NCBI GenBank assembly: GCA_016719855.1
Contig: JADJYH010000042.1
Location: 1 to 64,000 of the forward strand
Reading direction: 5' to 3'
DNA from: Saprospiraceae bacterium
GTDB taxonomy: Bacteria; Bacteroidota; Bacteroidia; Chitinophagales; Saprospiraceae
DNA length: 64,000 bases
The notes below the pieces were generated by a model. The model ran no database searches. It was given only the letters and a program-made list of their open reading frames with translations, and was not told where the DNA came from. Of this stretch, positions 1-9,500 are shown piece by piece. The stretch's first letter is position 1. Each line of letters starts with the position of its first letter. The position numbers and the translations under genes are program-made.

Positions 1-104
1 TTTTGTGTTCTCGCCTCAAAAATAACAGCCGTATTTGAATTATTAAGTTTTTGTAATATTTTTTTATCCCTGCATTGATTTTTTCCAAACAATTGGCGGT
101 AAAC

Positions 105-143
105 AACAAAGGTGACACCTTTTTGAAAGGTGTCACCTTTGTT
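105..143 (-). terminator. Intrinsic terminator of the leftmost gene
   Basis: A perfect 18-bp inverted repeat (105-122 and 126-143) surrounds a 3-nt loop. It lies just past the expected stop of the lipoprotein gene at 177 and is read leftwards. Its position supports that stop, because the uncorrected reading frame would run through this hairpin to a stop at 65. Confidence 0.75.
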
Positions 144-176
144 TGCGCCTGCATTTCCTGGCAGGGCAAATCCCAA

Positions 177-1588
177 TCAAGGCTTCGCCCTGATGGTCGT
201 TGATTCCTGAATCCAGCAAGGCACGAAGTAGGGGTCGCCGGGCTTTTTAAGCGCTGGAAAATCTCATCACCATCCGGCATGTACTGGCTGTACTGGTTGA
301 TGAGGCTGTTGGCTTTGCCCGATACGCTTGGGTCAACCGACTTGGCCTTCTGCCACATGTCCACTGCTGCCCAAACCACCACCTGACTGTCCCATCCCCT
401 GCCGGGGCCGCAAATTGGGCCACTCGATGCGTACAAGGTACCGATGAGGAGGTACGGGTCGCCCCACCCTGGCCGCAGGCGGGCGGCCTCACGGGCATAC
501 TGTCGGGCACGGGGGTAGTTCTTGAGGTAGGCGTAGTAAATCTGGGCAATCAGGTAGTTGTACTTCGCCTTGTCGGTGTTGCTGCTGATGTTGGGGATGG
601 CATCTTCCAGGCATTTCACGGCGTCACGATATTTACCGCTCCGCAAAAGTTCGTTGCAGGATGGGCCTGTGGTAGGTTCATCTTCCTTGCAGTTGGCGAG
701 GTAAGCGGCGTTCACCGCCTGCAATTTGGGGTCATTATCGGCACATTTGCCCCACTTCATGCGGCTGTAAGTATTGATCACGGTCTCGCAGTCCTTTGGG
801 TTGGCCTGGAACAGCGGGTAATATTTGTTGCTGTAATATTCGCAGGGGTAAAAATCTTCGATGGATTCCATTGCCTCCAGTCGCAGCGGGGCGTACTCGT
901 TGATGATTTGCCAGTTCTCGCATTCCTTGCCCTCACATTCGGCCAGCCCCTTGGTGATGGCTTCCCGAATGATTTTTTCGTATTTCTGTGCCTCGGCCAC
1001 CGGCACTTTTTCTTCCTGAGCCAAGTCCACCAGCAGCGAGGTGAATGGGTTTAGGATAAAAAAGCGTGGCTTGCCGCCGTCCATTTCGATGGATTTCTTG
1101 AAAAGGTTGTACTGCTCCAACTTCGAGATGCGGGTCGGGTATTTGAAAAAGTAGTCGAACGCCTTGAGGCCCGTCACGTATCCGCCCTCGCCCATGCACT
1201 TCTCCAATGCATCGTAGATTTTGAAAATTTCCGTGATGTACTCCTCTTTTTTGGTGGAGTCCACCTCCATGAAATGTTCGTAAAACTTGACACCGTCGGT
1301 GTAAACCGTGGAGCGCTTGCCGTCGGCATTTGGAGCGTTGTTGTAAACGTACTGCCATTTCGTCCAGGACCCGTTCCAGTCATTGGCCTTCAAGAAATCC
1401 TTGTACAGCACGAACTCCTCCAGCGCTTTGTCAGGGTTGACGGCGTCGTCGAAGGTCTTGCATGGCTTGTTCGGATCCTTGGTCGGCTTGACCGGGGTCT
1501 CAGTTTCGGTAGTGGCCTGGGGCGTTTTTGGCGTACAGCCTGCCAGCAAGGCCAAAACGAAAATTGCGGAAAAAATTCTGGTTGTCAT
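177..1588 (-). CDS. Secreted lipoprotein with TPR-like repeats (one frameshift near the C-terminus)
   Basis: Function unknown; probably an envelope lipoprotein acting as a protein-protein scaffold. The ATG at 1588 opens a signal peptide with a lipobox (LALLAGC, Cys about residue 17). The rest is helical, Tyr- and Lys-rich and TPR-like, with segments such as KYNYLIAQIYYAYLKNYPRARQ. It is a paralogue of the next gene (1745-3124): both share a region around RPGWG.PY.LIG..YA and a C-terminal PCWI.E motif. As written, the frame slips at a T5 run (243-247). One more base restores VPCWIQE and a stop at 177 just before a strong terminator; without it the frame continues to 65. The corrected product is about 470 aa. 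The homopolymer slip is probably a sequencing error. Confidence 0.7.
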
Positions 1589-1671
1589 AAGTGGTTGATT
1601 TTTGAGCTTCAAAGGGGGTCGGAGAGGTCAAATGAGAATTTCACGGGGGGGTTTTTTATTCAAAAACAAAA

Positions 1672-1701
1672 AAGCCCCGTTCTTTTATAAAAACGGGGCT
1701 T
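1672..1701 (-). terminator. Terminator of the second TPR-like gene
   Basis: A 10-bp GC-rich stem (1672-1681 with 1692-1701) is followed on the minus strand by a T-rich tract. It lies between the stop at 1745 and the next gene start at 1588. Confidence 0.75.
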
Positions 1702-1744
1702 CGGAAAAGTTCATTTCCTGTTAATGCTTTAAGAGGAGTTTATT

Positions 1745-3124
1745 TCAACCGCACCTGACCGTCTCGCCGATCCAGCACGGCACGGTCATGGAGTCACCTT
1801 CATTTATTTTTCGCATAAAAGCCTCTTCCTTGTTCGGGTAGTAGGCGCTGTATCGAGCGATTTTGCTGTTTGCATCACCCGCCACTTCGCTGTCAATTGA
1901 CTTGGCATAGGCATATTTATCAATGGCTGCCAGCACAGCCAAGGCTGCTTCGAAGCCATCGCTACCGCATGAGTTGCTTGTGGTGGCGTACATGTCGCCA
2001 ATGAGCATGTACGGTTGGCCCCATCCCGGCTTGTACTTAGCCGCTATCCGGGCGTCCTCACGAGCCGCTGAATAGCGGTTCAACTGACGGAACTCGATGG
2101 AAGCCATGTAGAAGTAGTAGTTGGCCAATTTTTCGCTGTTGTTTTCTCCCGCTTTTTCTTTGGCAATGCCTTTCTCAAACTTCTCAAGTGCCTCACTGTA
2201 CTTGCCATCTTTGAAAAGTGCAATGCCATGGTCCCCTGGGTTGTTGGCGTAGTGCTCTGCTCGCCTGGCTTCGTTCTCGGCAGCAACGATGGTCTCGTAA
2301 CGGCCTTTCAACTCAGTCACAAATGCGTCCTCATCGGGACAGCCCTGCTGCTTGAGTTTGTTGTAAACGAACTTGATAACCTCCGTGTCGTCGGAGTGCG
2401 CACGATAGTCTGGCTCCAACTTGGACTTGAAGAACGCGCAGTCGAAGATTTCATTTTCAATTTGGGCGAAAGTGGCGTTCATCGCCTCCTTGGCCTGCTG
2501 GAATGCCTCCGACTGCTTGGCATTGTTGGCAATGCCGTAGTCGGCGATTTCATTCAGCTTGGTGTAAACGTTCCGAGCCTCTTCGGCAGTCATCTGCTTG
2601 TTCTGGTACTGCCAGACGGCGATGGAAGTGTACGGCTGGAAAATCACGTAGCTCGTGTTGTTGCCGCCAGCGGCAATGGCGTCTTCACAAGCTTTTTTCG
2701 TGTCGGGGTATGGCGAGTTGATGGTGTAGAACATTTCGTACGCCTTCAAGCCAGTAGCCGTGACTTTTTCGTTGGGGTAGCAGTTGCCCTGCTCGTCGAA
2801 CAAGCGTAGCGCCATGGCAGCATACTCCTTTTTCTTTGCTTCGTCCGTCGTGTTCTTGAATTTGTGAAGGTAAATTTTGCGACCATCCACGTAGTGCATA
2901 AAACGCTGGCCATCGGCAGCAGGAGCGCCTTTGTAAGCCTTTTCCCAATTCTCAAAGGCTTTGTCGTACTCCTCCGTTTTAATATACTGGCGGTAAAGCA
3001 CGTGCGCTTCTTCCAGTGCATCCTTCTGGGGCGACTTCAACCAGGTTTCGCACTGGCCAAAAGCAGGCGACATCCAGGAACCTGCAACAAGAACAAAAAC
3101 AAAAAGCTTTACTAAATTCTTCAT
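1745..3124 (-). CDS. Secreted TPR-like protein, paralogue of the neighbouring lipoprotein
   Basis: Exported protein of about 459 aa and unknown molecular function. I chose the ATG at 3124 because it begins a clean signal peptide (MKNLVKLFVFVLVAGSWMSP, cleavage near AFG-Q). The longer in-frame start at 3268 would put a non-signal segment in front. The mature part is alpha-helical with TPR-like segments (YNKLKQQGCPDEDAF; a GIALFKDGKYSEALEKFEKG motif typical of TPRs). It ends in VPCWIGETVRCG, matching the C-terminal PCWI.E motif of its paralogue. It is followed by its own terminator. The order coaX, beta-barrel protein, TPR protein is a familiar Bacteroidota cluster, which suggests an outer-envelope assembly role (inference). 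Confidence 0.75.
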   Translation of the reverse strand: MKNLVKLFVFVLVAGSWMSPAFGQCETWLKSPQKDALEEAHVLYRQYIKTEEYDKAFENWEKAYKGAPAADGQRFMHYVDGRKIYLHKFKNTTDEAKKKEYAAMALRLFDEQGNCYPNEKVTATGLKAYEMFYTINSPYPDTKKACEDAIAAGGNNTSYVIFQPYTSIAVWQYQNKQMTAEEARNVYTKLNEIADYGIANNAKQSEAFQQAKEAMNATFAQIENEIFDCAFFKSKLEPDYRAHSDDTEVIKFVYNKLKQQGCPDEDAFVTELKGRYETIVAAENEARRAEHYANNPGDHGIALFKDGKYSEALEKFEKGIAKEKAGENNSEKLANYYFYMASIEFRQLNRYSAAREDARIAAKYKPGWGQPYMLIGDMYATTSNSCGSDGFEAALAVLAAIDKYAYAKSIDSEVAGDANSKIARYSAYYPNKEEAFMRKINEGDSMTVPCWIGETVRCG

Positions 3125-3240
3125 AGTCAGATGTTTACGATTAAGTTTTGTATAATTGGCCCTGAGCAACCAAGGCGTGGACAGTTGTTTTCTACTTCGT
3201 AAAAAGCCACCCATCTGCTGCCAAAACTGCCCAGCGGGTT

Positions 3241-4569
3241 CTATCCGAATTTGCGTTTGAAGAACCAACTACTGTCATTTAGAGTGAATCCAAGGGACAT
3301 TTTCACAAAGTTTTCCTTGATGGCATTGGCCGTATCGTACTTGCCAAACTCAAATGCCAGGTTCACAAACGAGGTCTGCTGCCTCGGCAAAATGACCGGC
3401 AAACCGAAGCCCACCGTCAGCGCATATTGCTTGAGGTCGTCGAGGCGTGGGTCGGTGCGGTGGTAAAAACCGGCCCGGTAGCGGATGCGCTTCAGGTAGC
3501 TGTTGTACGATGAGATGTCCGGGATATACTCGGCACCCACGGCTACCCGGCGGCTGTCTAAAAGCGTTTCCGGTTTTGCCTCGTTCTCGTAGTTGCTCCA
3601 TTTACCCGCGTTGAACTCGGCGCCAAGCCGCAATTTCCCAGGGTTTTGGTACATCACGCCAATCGTCCCTTCGGCTGGGAGCTTGCCCGTGCCTTCTTGG
3701 TCTTCTTCGTAAGCCAACGTGTCGCGGTGTCCTATCGTCGGGTTGTACCTCATGCGCAAAAAGTTGCTCCTGGTGTCAAAGTTGGTTGCCGCATTGCCGT
3801 AGGCACCAATAATCAGCGACTTGCCGGTATAAAATGCTTCGTCCGGTTTTTTGGGCTCCAGCATTATTTGCTGCTGTGCGCCCAGCGACCAAATGAACCC
3901 ACGCACACTGATGTTGTCCTTGAAAATATCGGAATAGGAAATCGGCAAATCCACGAAAGCCAGCTCTCGGGTGCTTTCCAACTGCCCGAACATGAAGCCG
4001 ACATTGGCGCCAGCCGAAAAATTCTTGTAGCGCACGGCATTGCCCCAGAGGAATTTGTTCGTGCCGCCTGAGCCTTTGTAGGTATTGATGGTGGTATCGG
4101 CTTCGGCGCTGATGGCTGTCGTCTCGATGTCGTAGCCCACGGTCGAATTTGGTACCAGGGCGAAGCTCATGCCCCAGTGGAGCTTCCGCTTTTTCTTCGT
4201 CAGCACGTCGTTGAGCGAGTTGTGTATGGGGAATGCCAGCGCAAGGTGGCTCAGGTTGCCCGACCAGTTTTCGGAGGACTCGTCGCCAAGCTTGAGGGTA
4301 GCGTGTTCGGCGTACAGGCCAGCTTCAAAAGTGGCCGTGCCCAGCCATGCGTAGGCCGCCGGGTTTTGCAAGTTGATGTGCAGGGCATCGTTGTAGGCTG
4401 CGGAAAGCCCGGCGAAGCCGGACGAAGAAAGCGAGTTGTAAATATTTTCCCCCAATCCAATACGGGAGTAGGGCGAGTTGTCCTTGGGCTGCGCCAACAG
4501 CACAGTGCTGAAAAACATGAAAACAAGCGTGTTCAAACAACCTCTAAAATCCTTCTGAAAGTTTGGCAT
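3241..4569 (-). CDS. Outer-membrane beta-barrel protein
   Basis: A 442-aa predicted outer-membrane protein. It has an N-terminal signal (…TLVFMFFSTVLLAQ), then a segment NSPYSRIGLGENIYNS.. typical of a Bacteroidota family of PorV/FadL-like barrels. Many alternating amphipathic strands with aromatic girdles follow, and the C-terminus ends in a hydrophobic strand (GFTLNDSSWFFKRKFG). It overlaps the end of coaX by about 26 nt, so the two are probably co-transcribed, with coaX upstream. The substrate or partner cannot be told from sequence. A role in surface assembly or small-molecule uptake is possible. Confidence 0.7.
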   Translation of the reverse strand: MPNFQKDFRGCLNTLVFMFFSTVLLAQPKDNSPYSRIGLGENIYNSLSSSGFAGLSAAYNDALHINLQNPAAYAWLGTATFEAGLYAEHATLKLGDESSENWSGNLSHLALAFPIHNSLNDVLTKKKRKLHWGMSFALVPNSTVGYDIETTAISAEADTTINTYKGSGGTNKFLWGNAVRYKNFSAGANVGFMFGQLESTRELAFVDLPISYSDIFKDNISVRGFIWSLGAQQQIMLEPKKPDEAFYTGKSLIIGAYGNAATNFDTRSNFLRMRYNPTIGHRDTLAYEEDQEGTGKLPAEGTIGVMYQNPGKLRLGAEFNAGKWSNYENEAKPETLLDSRRVAVGAEYIPDISSYNSYLKRIRYRAGFYHRTDPRLDDLKQYALTVGFGLPVILPRQQTSFVNLAFEFGKYDTANAIKENFVKMSLGFTLNDSSWFFKRKFG

Positions 4570-5284
4570 TATGTTGTAAAATTTGATTCAGTCCAATCAG
4601 GACTAAATTTTGGTGCGCAAATATCTTGGTTTTGGTGTGTTTAACAAAAAAATCAGCGTCTCCTCCCGTGAAAACAACACGAAGTGGCCGAAATTTCTTT
4701 TTACAGTGCCGAATAAAGCCCTCCACCTCCAGCAAAGCGCCCAGTTCACCACCATTTCGGATGGCATTTTCGGTGCTGTCGCCCAAGTCGGCGGGCAGTT
4801 CGGAGGCGCTGGCTACCAGTGGCAGCCTCGCCGTGAAGTGGTGCATGGCCTTTAGCCGCATCTCGATGCCTGGCGAAATATTGCCGCCGAGAAACTCCCC
4901 GTCGGCACTCAAAACATCCAGCGTGATGCAAGTCCCGGCATCAATCACCAGGCAATTCTTCCTCGGAAAAAGGTGAAAGGCGCCTACCGCCGCCGCTATC
5001 CGGTCCTTGCCAAGGGTTTGCGGCGTCTTGTACCGGATGCGTATGGGCAACGGTGTGTCGGTCGCCAGTTCGAGGAAGGAAAAATGGCTTCTCAAAAAGT
5101 CCATCACCTCCTCCGACTGCTTCGACACACTGGAAAGGATGATTTTTTTGACCTTTTGGTTGTATGCCAACAGCTTTAGCGCTTCCACGGTCAGCTCGCC
5201 CCAAATCTCTTGGTGCAACAGCGAGTCGCCCTGAAAAACAGCGATTTTGGTGCGGGTATTTCCAATATCTATTGCGAGGTTCAA
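4544..5284 (-). CDS. coaX: Type III pantothenate kinase
   Basis: Phosphorylates pantothenate, the first step of coenzyme A synthesis, in the cytoplasm. The N-terminus carries the ASKHA nucleotide-binding motif (LAIDIGNTRTKIAVF). DAGTCITLDVL and GGNISPGIEMRLKAMHHFTARLP follow the usual CoaX order, and VVFTGGDADFF lies near the end. The length (about 246 aa) fits the family. No ATG sits at the conserved start; a TTG at 5284 is placed correctly. The upstream in-frame ATG at 5383 would translate through a tandem 7-nt repeat array and add about 33 unconserved residues, so I prefer 5284. The gene overlaps the downstream barrel protein. Confidence 0.9.
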   Translation of the reverse strand: MNLAIDIGNTRTKIAVFQGDSLLHQEIWGELTVEALKLLAYNQKVKKIILSSVSKQSEEVMDFLRSHFSFLELATDTPLPIRIRYKTPQTLGKDRIAAAVGAFHLFPRKNCLVIDAGTCITLDVLSADGEFLGGNISPGIEMRLKAMHHFTARLPLVASASELPADLGDSTENAIRNGGELGALLEVEGFIRHCKKKFRPLRVVFTGGDADFFVKHTKTKIFAHQNLVLIGLNQILQHNAKLSEGF

Positions 5285-5290
5285 CTTATG

Positions 5291-5339
5291 GAAGGGTGAA
5301 GGGTGAACGATGAACGGTGAATGGTGAACGGTGAACGGT
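5291..5339. repeat. Heptamer array (GAACGGT-type, 7 units) at the coaX start
   Basis: Seven consecutive 7-nt units, variants of gaacggt, with exact period 7. The array begins 6 nt upstream of the TTG start of coaX and so occupies its 5' leader. Confidence 0.85.
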
Positions 5340-5373
5340 ACGGATTCAACTACAATATTCAGTGCTTGTGTTT

Positions 5374-5401
5374 CAATTCTCAATTTTCAATTCTCAATTC
5401 T
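5374..5401. repeat. Heptamer array (CAATTCT, 4 units) at the moaA stop
   Basis: Four tandem caattct units (one variant, caatttt), ending 2 nt from the moaA stop codon. The unit differs from the adjacent coaX array. Confidence 0.85.
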
Positions 5402-5403
5402 CC

Positions 5404-6393
5404 TCACCCCCCAATCGTGGCCATGCTCTCCGACACTCGCAGCCCAAACAGTCGGCGGCCCTCTGCCTCGAAGCCGTCCTTTGCGCGGTTGCCGAGCGCT
5501 TCAAGCACGGCAGCACCGAGCTGATCGTCGCTGGCACCGGCACGGAGCAGGTTTTTGATGTTGAACACGCCGTCGTCGTAGAGGCAGGTCTTCAACATGC
5601 CCTGCGGCGTGAGCCGGATGCGGTTGCAGGTGCCACAGAAGGTACGGCTGTAGGCAGCGATGATGCCCACCGTGCCTCGGTGTCCCGGAATTTGGTAGTT
5701 GTACGAAGTGGAAGATGGCGGGTCAGGCAGTTTTTCCAATCCAGGGAACTGGTCTTGGAGCACTTCCAGAATGCGCCTGTGGCTCCACCAGAGCTGGTCG
5801 TAGTGCGCCTCGCCGCCGTTGAACGGCATCTCCTCGATGAAGCGGACGCCCACGGGGTGGTCTTTGGTGAGCATGGCCAGCGGCACGAGGTCGTTGTCGT
5901 TTTTGCCCTCCATCATCACGGCGTTTATTTTGGTGGTAATGCCGTGGGTGAGCAGCGCCTCAAAGGTCTGAATCACCTTGTCGAAGTCGTCACGCCGGGT
6001 GATTTCGTGAAAAAGCCGCCGGTCGAGCGTGTCGAGGCTGAGGTTGACAGAGCGGATGCCCAACCTTTTCAGTTCTGGCACCAGCGGGGCAGTCACCACG
6101 CCGTTGGTGGTGATGTGGATTTGCTGGAGTCCTTCCAACCTGCTCATTTCCCCCAAAAAATCCATCATGTCCCGCCGGATGAACGGCTCGCCGCCAGTGA
6201 TCCGCAGCTTATCAATGCCCAACCCGACCATCATCCGCACGATGCGCAGCATCTCCTCGTAGCTCATCAACTCCTGTTTGGGCAAATACTGGATGCCTTC
6301 CTCCGGCATGCAATAGAAGCAGCGGAGGTTGCAGCGGTCGGTCACTGCGAGGCGGAGGTAGTTCACCGGGCGGTTGTGGTTGTCGTAGAGCAT
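5404..6393 (-). CDS. moaA: GTP 3',8-cyclase MoaA (molybdenum cofactor synthesis)
   Basis: A radical SAM enzyme that, with MoaC, turns GTP into cyclic pyranopterin monophosphate. The 329-aa length is typical. The N-terminal SAM 4Fe-4S motif CNLRCFYC (Cys 21, 25, 28) is present. The second cluster is bound by the C-terminal motif FCGTCNRIRLTPQGMLKTCL (Cys 253, 256, 270). The protein ends in the conserved double glycine (…MATIGG). GGEPFIRRD, the radical SAM GGE motif, is intact. No other moa genes lie in the window, so the cofactor pathway must be completed elsewhere. The start codon is directly preceded by a 7-nt repeat array. Confidence 0.96.
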   Translation of the reverse strand: MLYDNHNRPVNYLRLAVTDRCNLRCFYCMPEEGIQYLPKQELMSYEEMLRIVRMMVGLGIDKLRITGGEPFIRRDMMDFLGEMSRLEGLQQIHITTNGVVTAPLVPELKRLGIRSVNLSLDTLDRRLFHEITRRDDFDKVIQTFEALLTHGITTKINAVMMEGKNDNDLVPLAMLTKDHPVGVRFIEEMPFNGGEAHYDQLWWSHRRILEVLQDQFPGLEKLPDPPSSTSYNYQIPGHRGTVGIIAAYSRTFCGTCNRIRLTPQGMLKTCLYDDGVFNIKNLLRAGASDDQLGAAVLEALGNRAKDGFEAEGRRLFGLRVSESMATIGG

Positions 6394-6427
6394 TTAGATT
6401 TTAGACAATAGACTTTAGACTTTAGAA
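6394..6427. repeat. Heptamer array (TTTAGAC-type) at the moaA start
   Basis: About five 7-nt units related to tttagac directly abut the ATG of moaA. The same unit family forms the large inverted repeat at 62640-62736. Confidence 0.8.
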
Positions 6428-6493
6428 GGTCTGCGTAGGTTGTAAATGAAAACGGTCAGCGCTTTTTGCAAAGTTGCGTTTTTTATCCAAAAG

Positions 6494-6524
6494 AAAAGCC
6501 CCGAAGTCAGACTTCGGGGCTTTT
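6494..6524 (-). terminator. Terminator of sprA
   Basis: A perfect 14-bp stem (6494-6507 with 6511-6524) with a 3-nt loop and flanking T-rich sequence. It lies 23 nt beyond the sprA stop. Confidence 0.85.
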
Positions 6525-6546
6525 CCATTGGTTTTTGTAACCAATG

Positions 6547-9500
6547 TCACAACGAGAACCTGACCGTTACGCCACTACGGATATTGGTGGTCGGGTAACC
6601 CTGCGAGGTTTTCGGTGTGTTCTTGGTGTAGTCGAAGAAGAAGCGCAGCGAGAGCTGGTTGTTCAACTGGTAGGTGATGGCCGGGGCGATGGACACCCGG
6701 CGGCTGCCACGGTCCGGCTCAACGAGGCCAGTTATCAGTTCCCGGATGTTCGTCACGTCGTCACGCACGGAAAGGTCAAATGTGAAGTCCATGTCGCCTG
6801 GGGTGCTTTGGCTGGCACGCTGCCCTGGTCGGCCTCCGATGGGCGGTTTTTTGGCGTCGTCCTTTTTTGCACCTCCCTTCTTTTTCTTCTTAGGTTGCAG
6901 GAAGCCGATTTTGGTTTCCTTGAGTTTGTATCCAAAATTGACGGTGTACTCATTCGCCTTGGTCTCCCGCAAACGGCCTGTGCCAATCAGCTCCAATCGC
7001 AATTGCCTGCTGTTTTTGTACTCCGTTTTGAACGACATCTCGTTTTTGAGCCGCACGTCAATACCCAAGAGCGGAGCGAACTGCTCGTCAATCTGGATGT
7101 CGGGAATTTCGAAACGGGAGTAGTAGTCCAGCGTGGTTTCCTTGAGCTTGGTCAGGTCGTTTCGGTCAAACTGGCGGTCGGTGTCGAAGCTGTTCACCAC
7201 CAATTTGCCCTGATAACCATGCGTGATGGAGATGCTTTGGAAAATATCTTCCAGGCCGCCAAGCTTCGCCAGTCCGTTGTAAGTCAGGCGCCAGTTGGGG
7301 CGGGGTATCGTTTTGATGATGACGTCGCCCACGAAGTTGTCCGAAACTTTCATCGTGTTGGCATCTTGACCCGTGTAGGCAGCGATGAAGGCGGGCAGCA
7401 GCACGTTCTGGCTGAACGGGCCGTAGCCTTTCGGGTAGCCGAGGTACGCCGAGTCAGGATTTTCGTGTACGCCTGTGCCGAGGCGGTTCGCCACGATGAG
7501 CTTGTTGTCTTCAAACTGCTGGAACAAGCCGTTCAAATCTTTGTCGAACAAAGTGTTCAGTGCCGAATAGCTCGTGGTGAACTGACCGTAGTCGGTAATG
7601 TTGGCATGCTTGAACTCTTCTTGAATTGGGTCGCCCCCGAAATCTTCGTAGCGTCGGAACTCCTCTGCATGGTTTCTGCCCTTTGAGCGCTTGGCCTCCA
7701 CCGTCACCCGAAAGTCGGTGTAAGGCTCCAGGTCGAGCTTGCCGTCAATGACCTGCTCGTAAGATTGGGTGATGTTCTTCGGCAGGGCGTACTCCAGGTC
7801 GGGGGTTATCCATTGCCAGTTTTTGTGCAGCCAATCCTTGTTGGTGTAGTAGTCGTCTGGGTTGATGTTGGGCTGCTTGCCCGCCACGAAATCCCAGCCC
7901 GGTGAGGTGAACTGGTTCATGCCCAGCAGTTTTGATTGAGGCAAATAACCGGGTATCACCGTGCCGTAATCCTCGGTGTAGCGGACTTTGAGTTTGCGCA
8001 CGGTCATCAGCGGCCGTATGAGCGCCCGCTCAATGGTGGAAGGCTCCCTGTCCTGCTTCTTGTCATCTTTGCCGCCCGATTTACTGTCCTTGCCCTTGCC
8101 GGCAGCAGCGTCCTTTTCAGCGTCGGCGGCGTCCTTGCTCTTCTTGTCTTTTCTTCCAGCTTTTCCTTTGCCTTCCACATCACTGGCATCCACGTCGTTC
8201 TTGCCCTTTTTGGTTTTGGCGTCCTTTACTGCTGGCCGTTGCTTGGAGTTGACTTTTTGAGGTAGTTCGAGTAGTTGTACAGTTTTTCAAAATCGAAGTC
8301 CCCCTCCACTTGGCGGCGCTGGCCGTTGGTGATGACGTTGCCAAGCGCCTGTGCATTGATGGCGAGGCTCGAAGCGTCCCACGAGTAGTCGGCATCGTAG
8401 GAGAGCTTGATGTTCGTCCAGTCCATGAACGGCAGCGTTTTTAGCGGCACGTTGTAGGTCACCGAGTACTGGTGCCGGTAGCTCTTGGTGCGCCCGAAGT
8501 CCTTCATGTTATCGAGGATGGAGTCCCGGCGGTAATCCTTGACACTGGAGATGTAATTCGGGTCGCCGGGGTCAAGCTGGCTTTGCGCCAACATATCTAT
8601 CTCATCCGGTTCGTCTATCACGCCGATGTTGTCGGCGTTGAACTTGAACTTCAGGTTTTTGGTGAAATCCCAAGCCAAGTCGTACCGGCGGTTCCAGAGG
8701 AACTGCTTGTTGTAGTATGTGTTGAACTGCGGCAGGTCGCCCGAAAAACGGTACTTCGTGCTGTTGAAACGACGGTCCAGGTCAGTGGAAACGCTGAACG
8801 AGTTCGGCAGTGGGTTGAAGTTTATTTCCTTGATAAATTTCAGGTACTTGTCCTTTTTTATCGCCTTTTTAAAAGGCTCGATGTACTTCACGTTGCGCTG
8901 GTAGCCGTAGTCAATGGCCCCACGGCGGCGGGTTAGTACGTCGTTCTCGATGATGGGGTCACGCCGGGTTGTTTCATCAAAACCATAAGTAAAGCTGAAG
9001 TTCGACAGGCTCCAGGGCATCACCTTGCCGCCTGCGTTGGGGTTCTCCCAGCGCACGTTCGTGAAGTTGTAGCTCTTGATTTTGGTGGCAGTTTGCGCCT
9101 GCTTCCTCACTTCGTCCGGGTTGTCGGACAACCTGATTTTCTCCTTCAGTTCGATGTCCAGGTCGTAGGGGTCGAACTGTGGATTCCTCACCTCGCTGGA
9201 GTATTGGAAGTAGAACGGCAAGCGCAAGCCGATTTTTTCTGGCAGGAACTTGTCGAGTGCCACTTGCGTGGCAATGTCGTACTGCGTTATCTGCTCCCGG
9301 CTGCGCTCCTGCAATTTCTGGTCGAGCGCCCCGAAGCCGATGCTGCTCGCCTTGCCCGACAAAGACAGCGTACCAAGGTCGGCCAGTTGGATGTCGGCAC
9401 GGGCGATGGCAGCTACCCCACCCCTTTCGTCGAGGCCGAAAGTCCGAAGCTCGTTGACCCAGATTTCCACGCTCTTGGTGTCGCCGGGGTCGCAGTCTTC

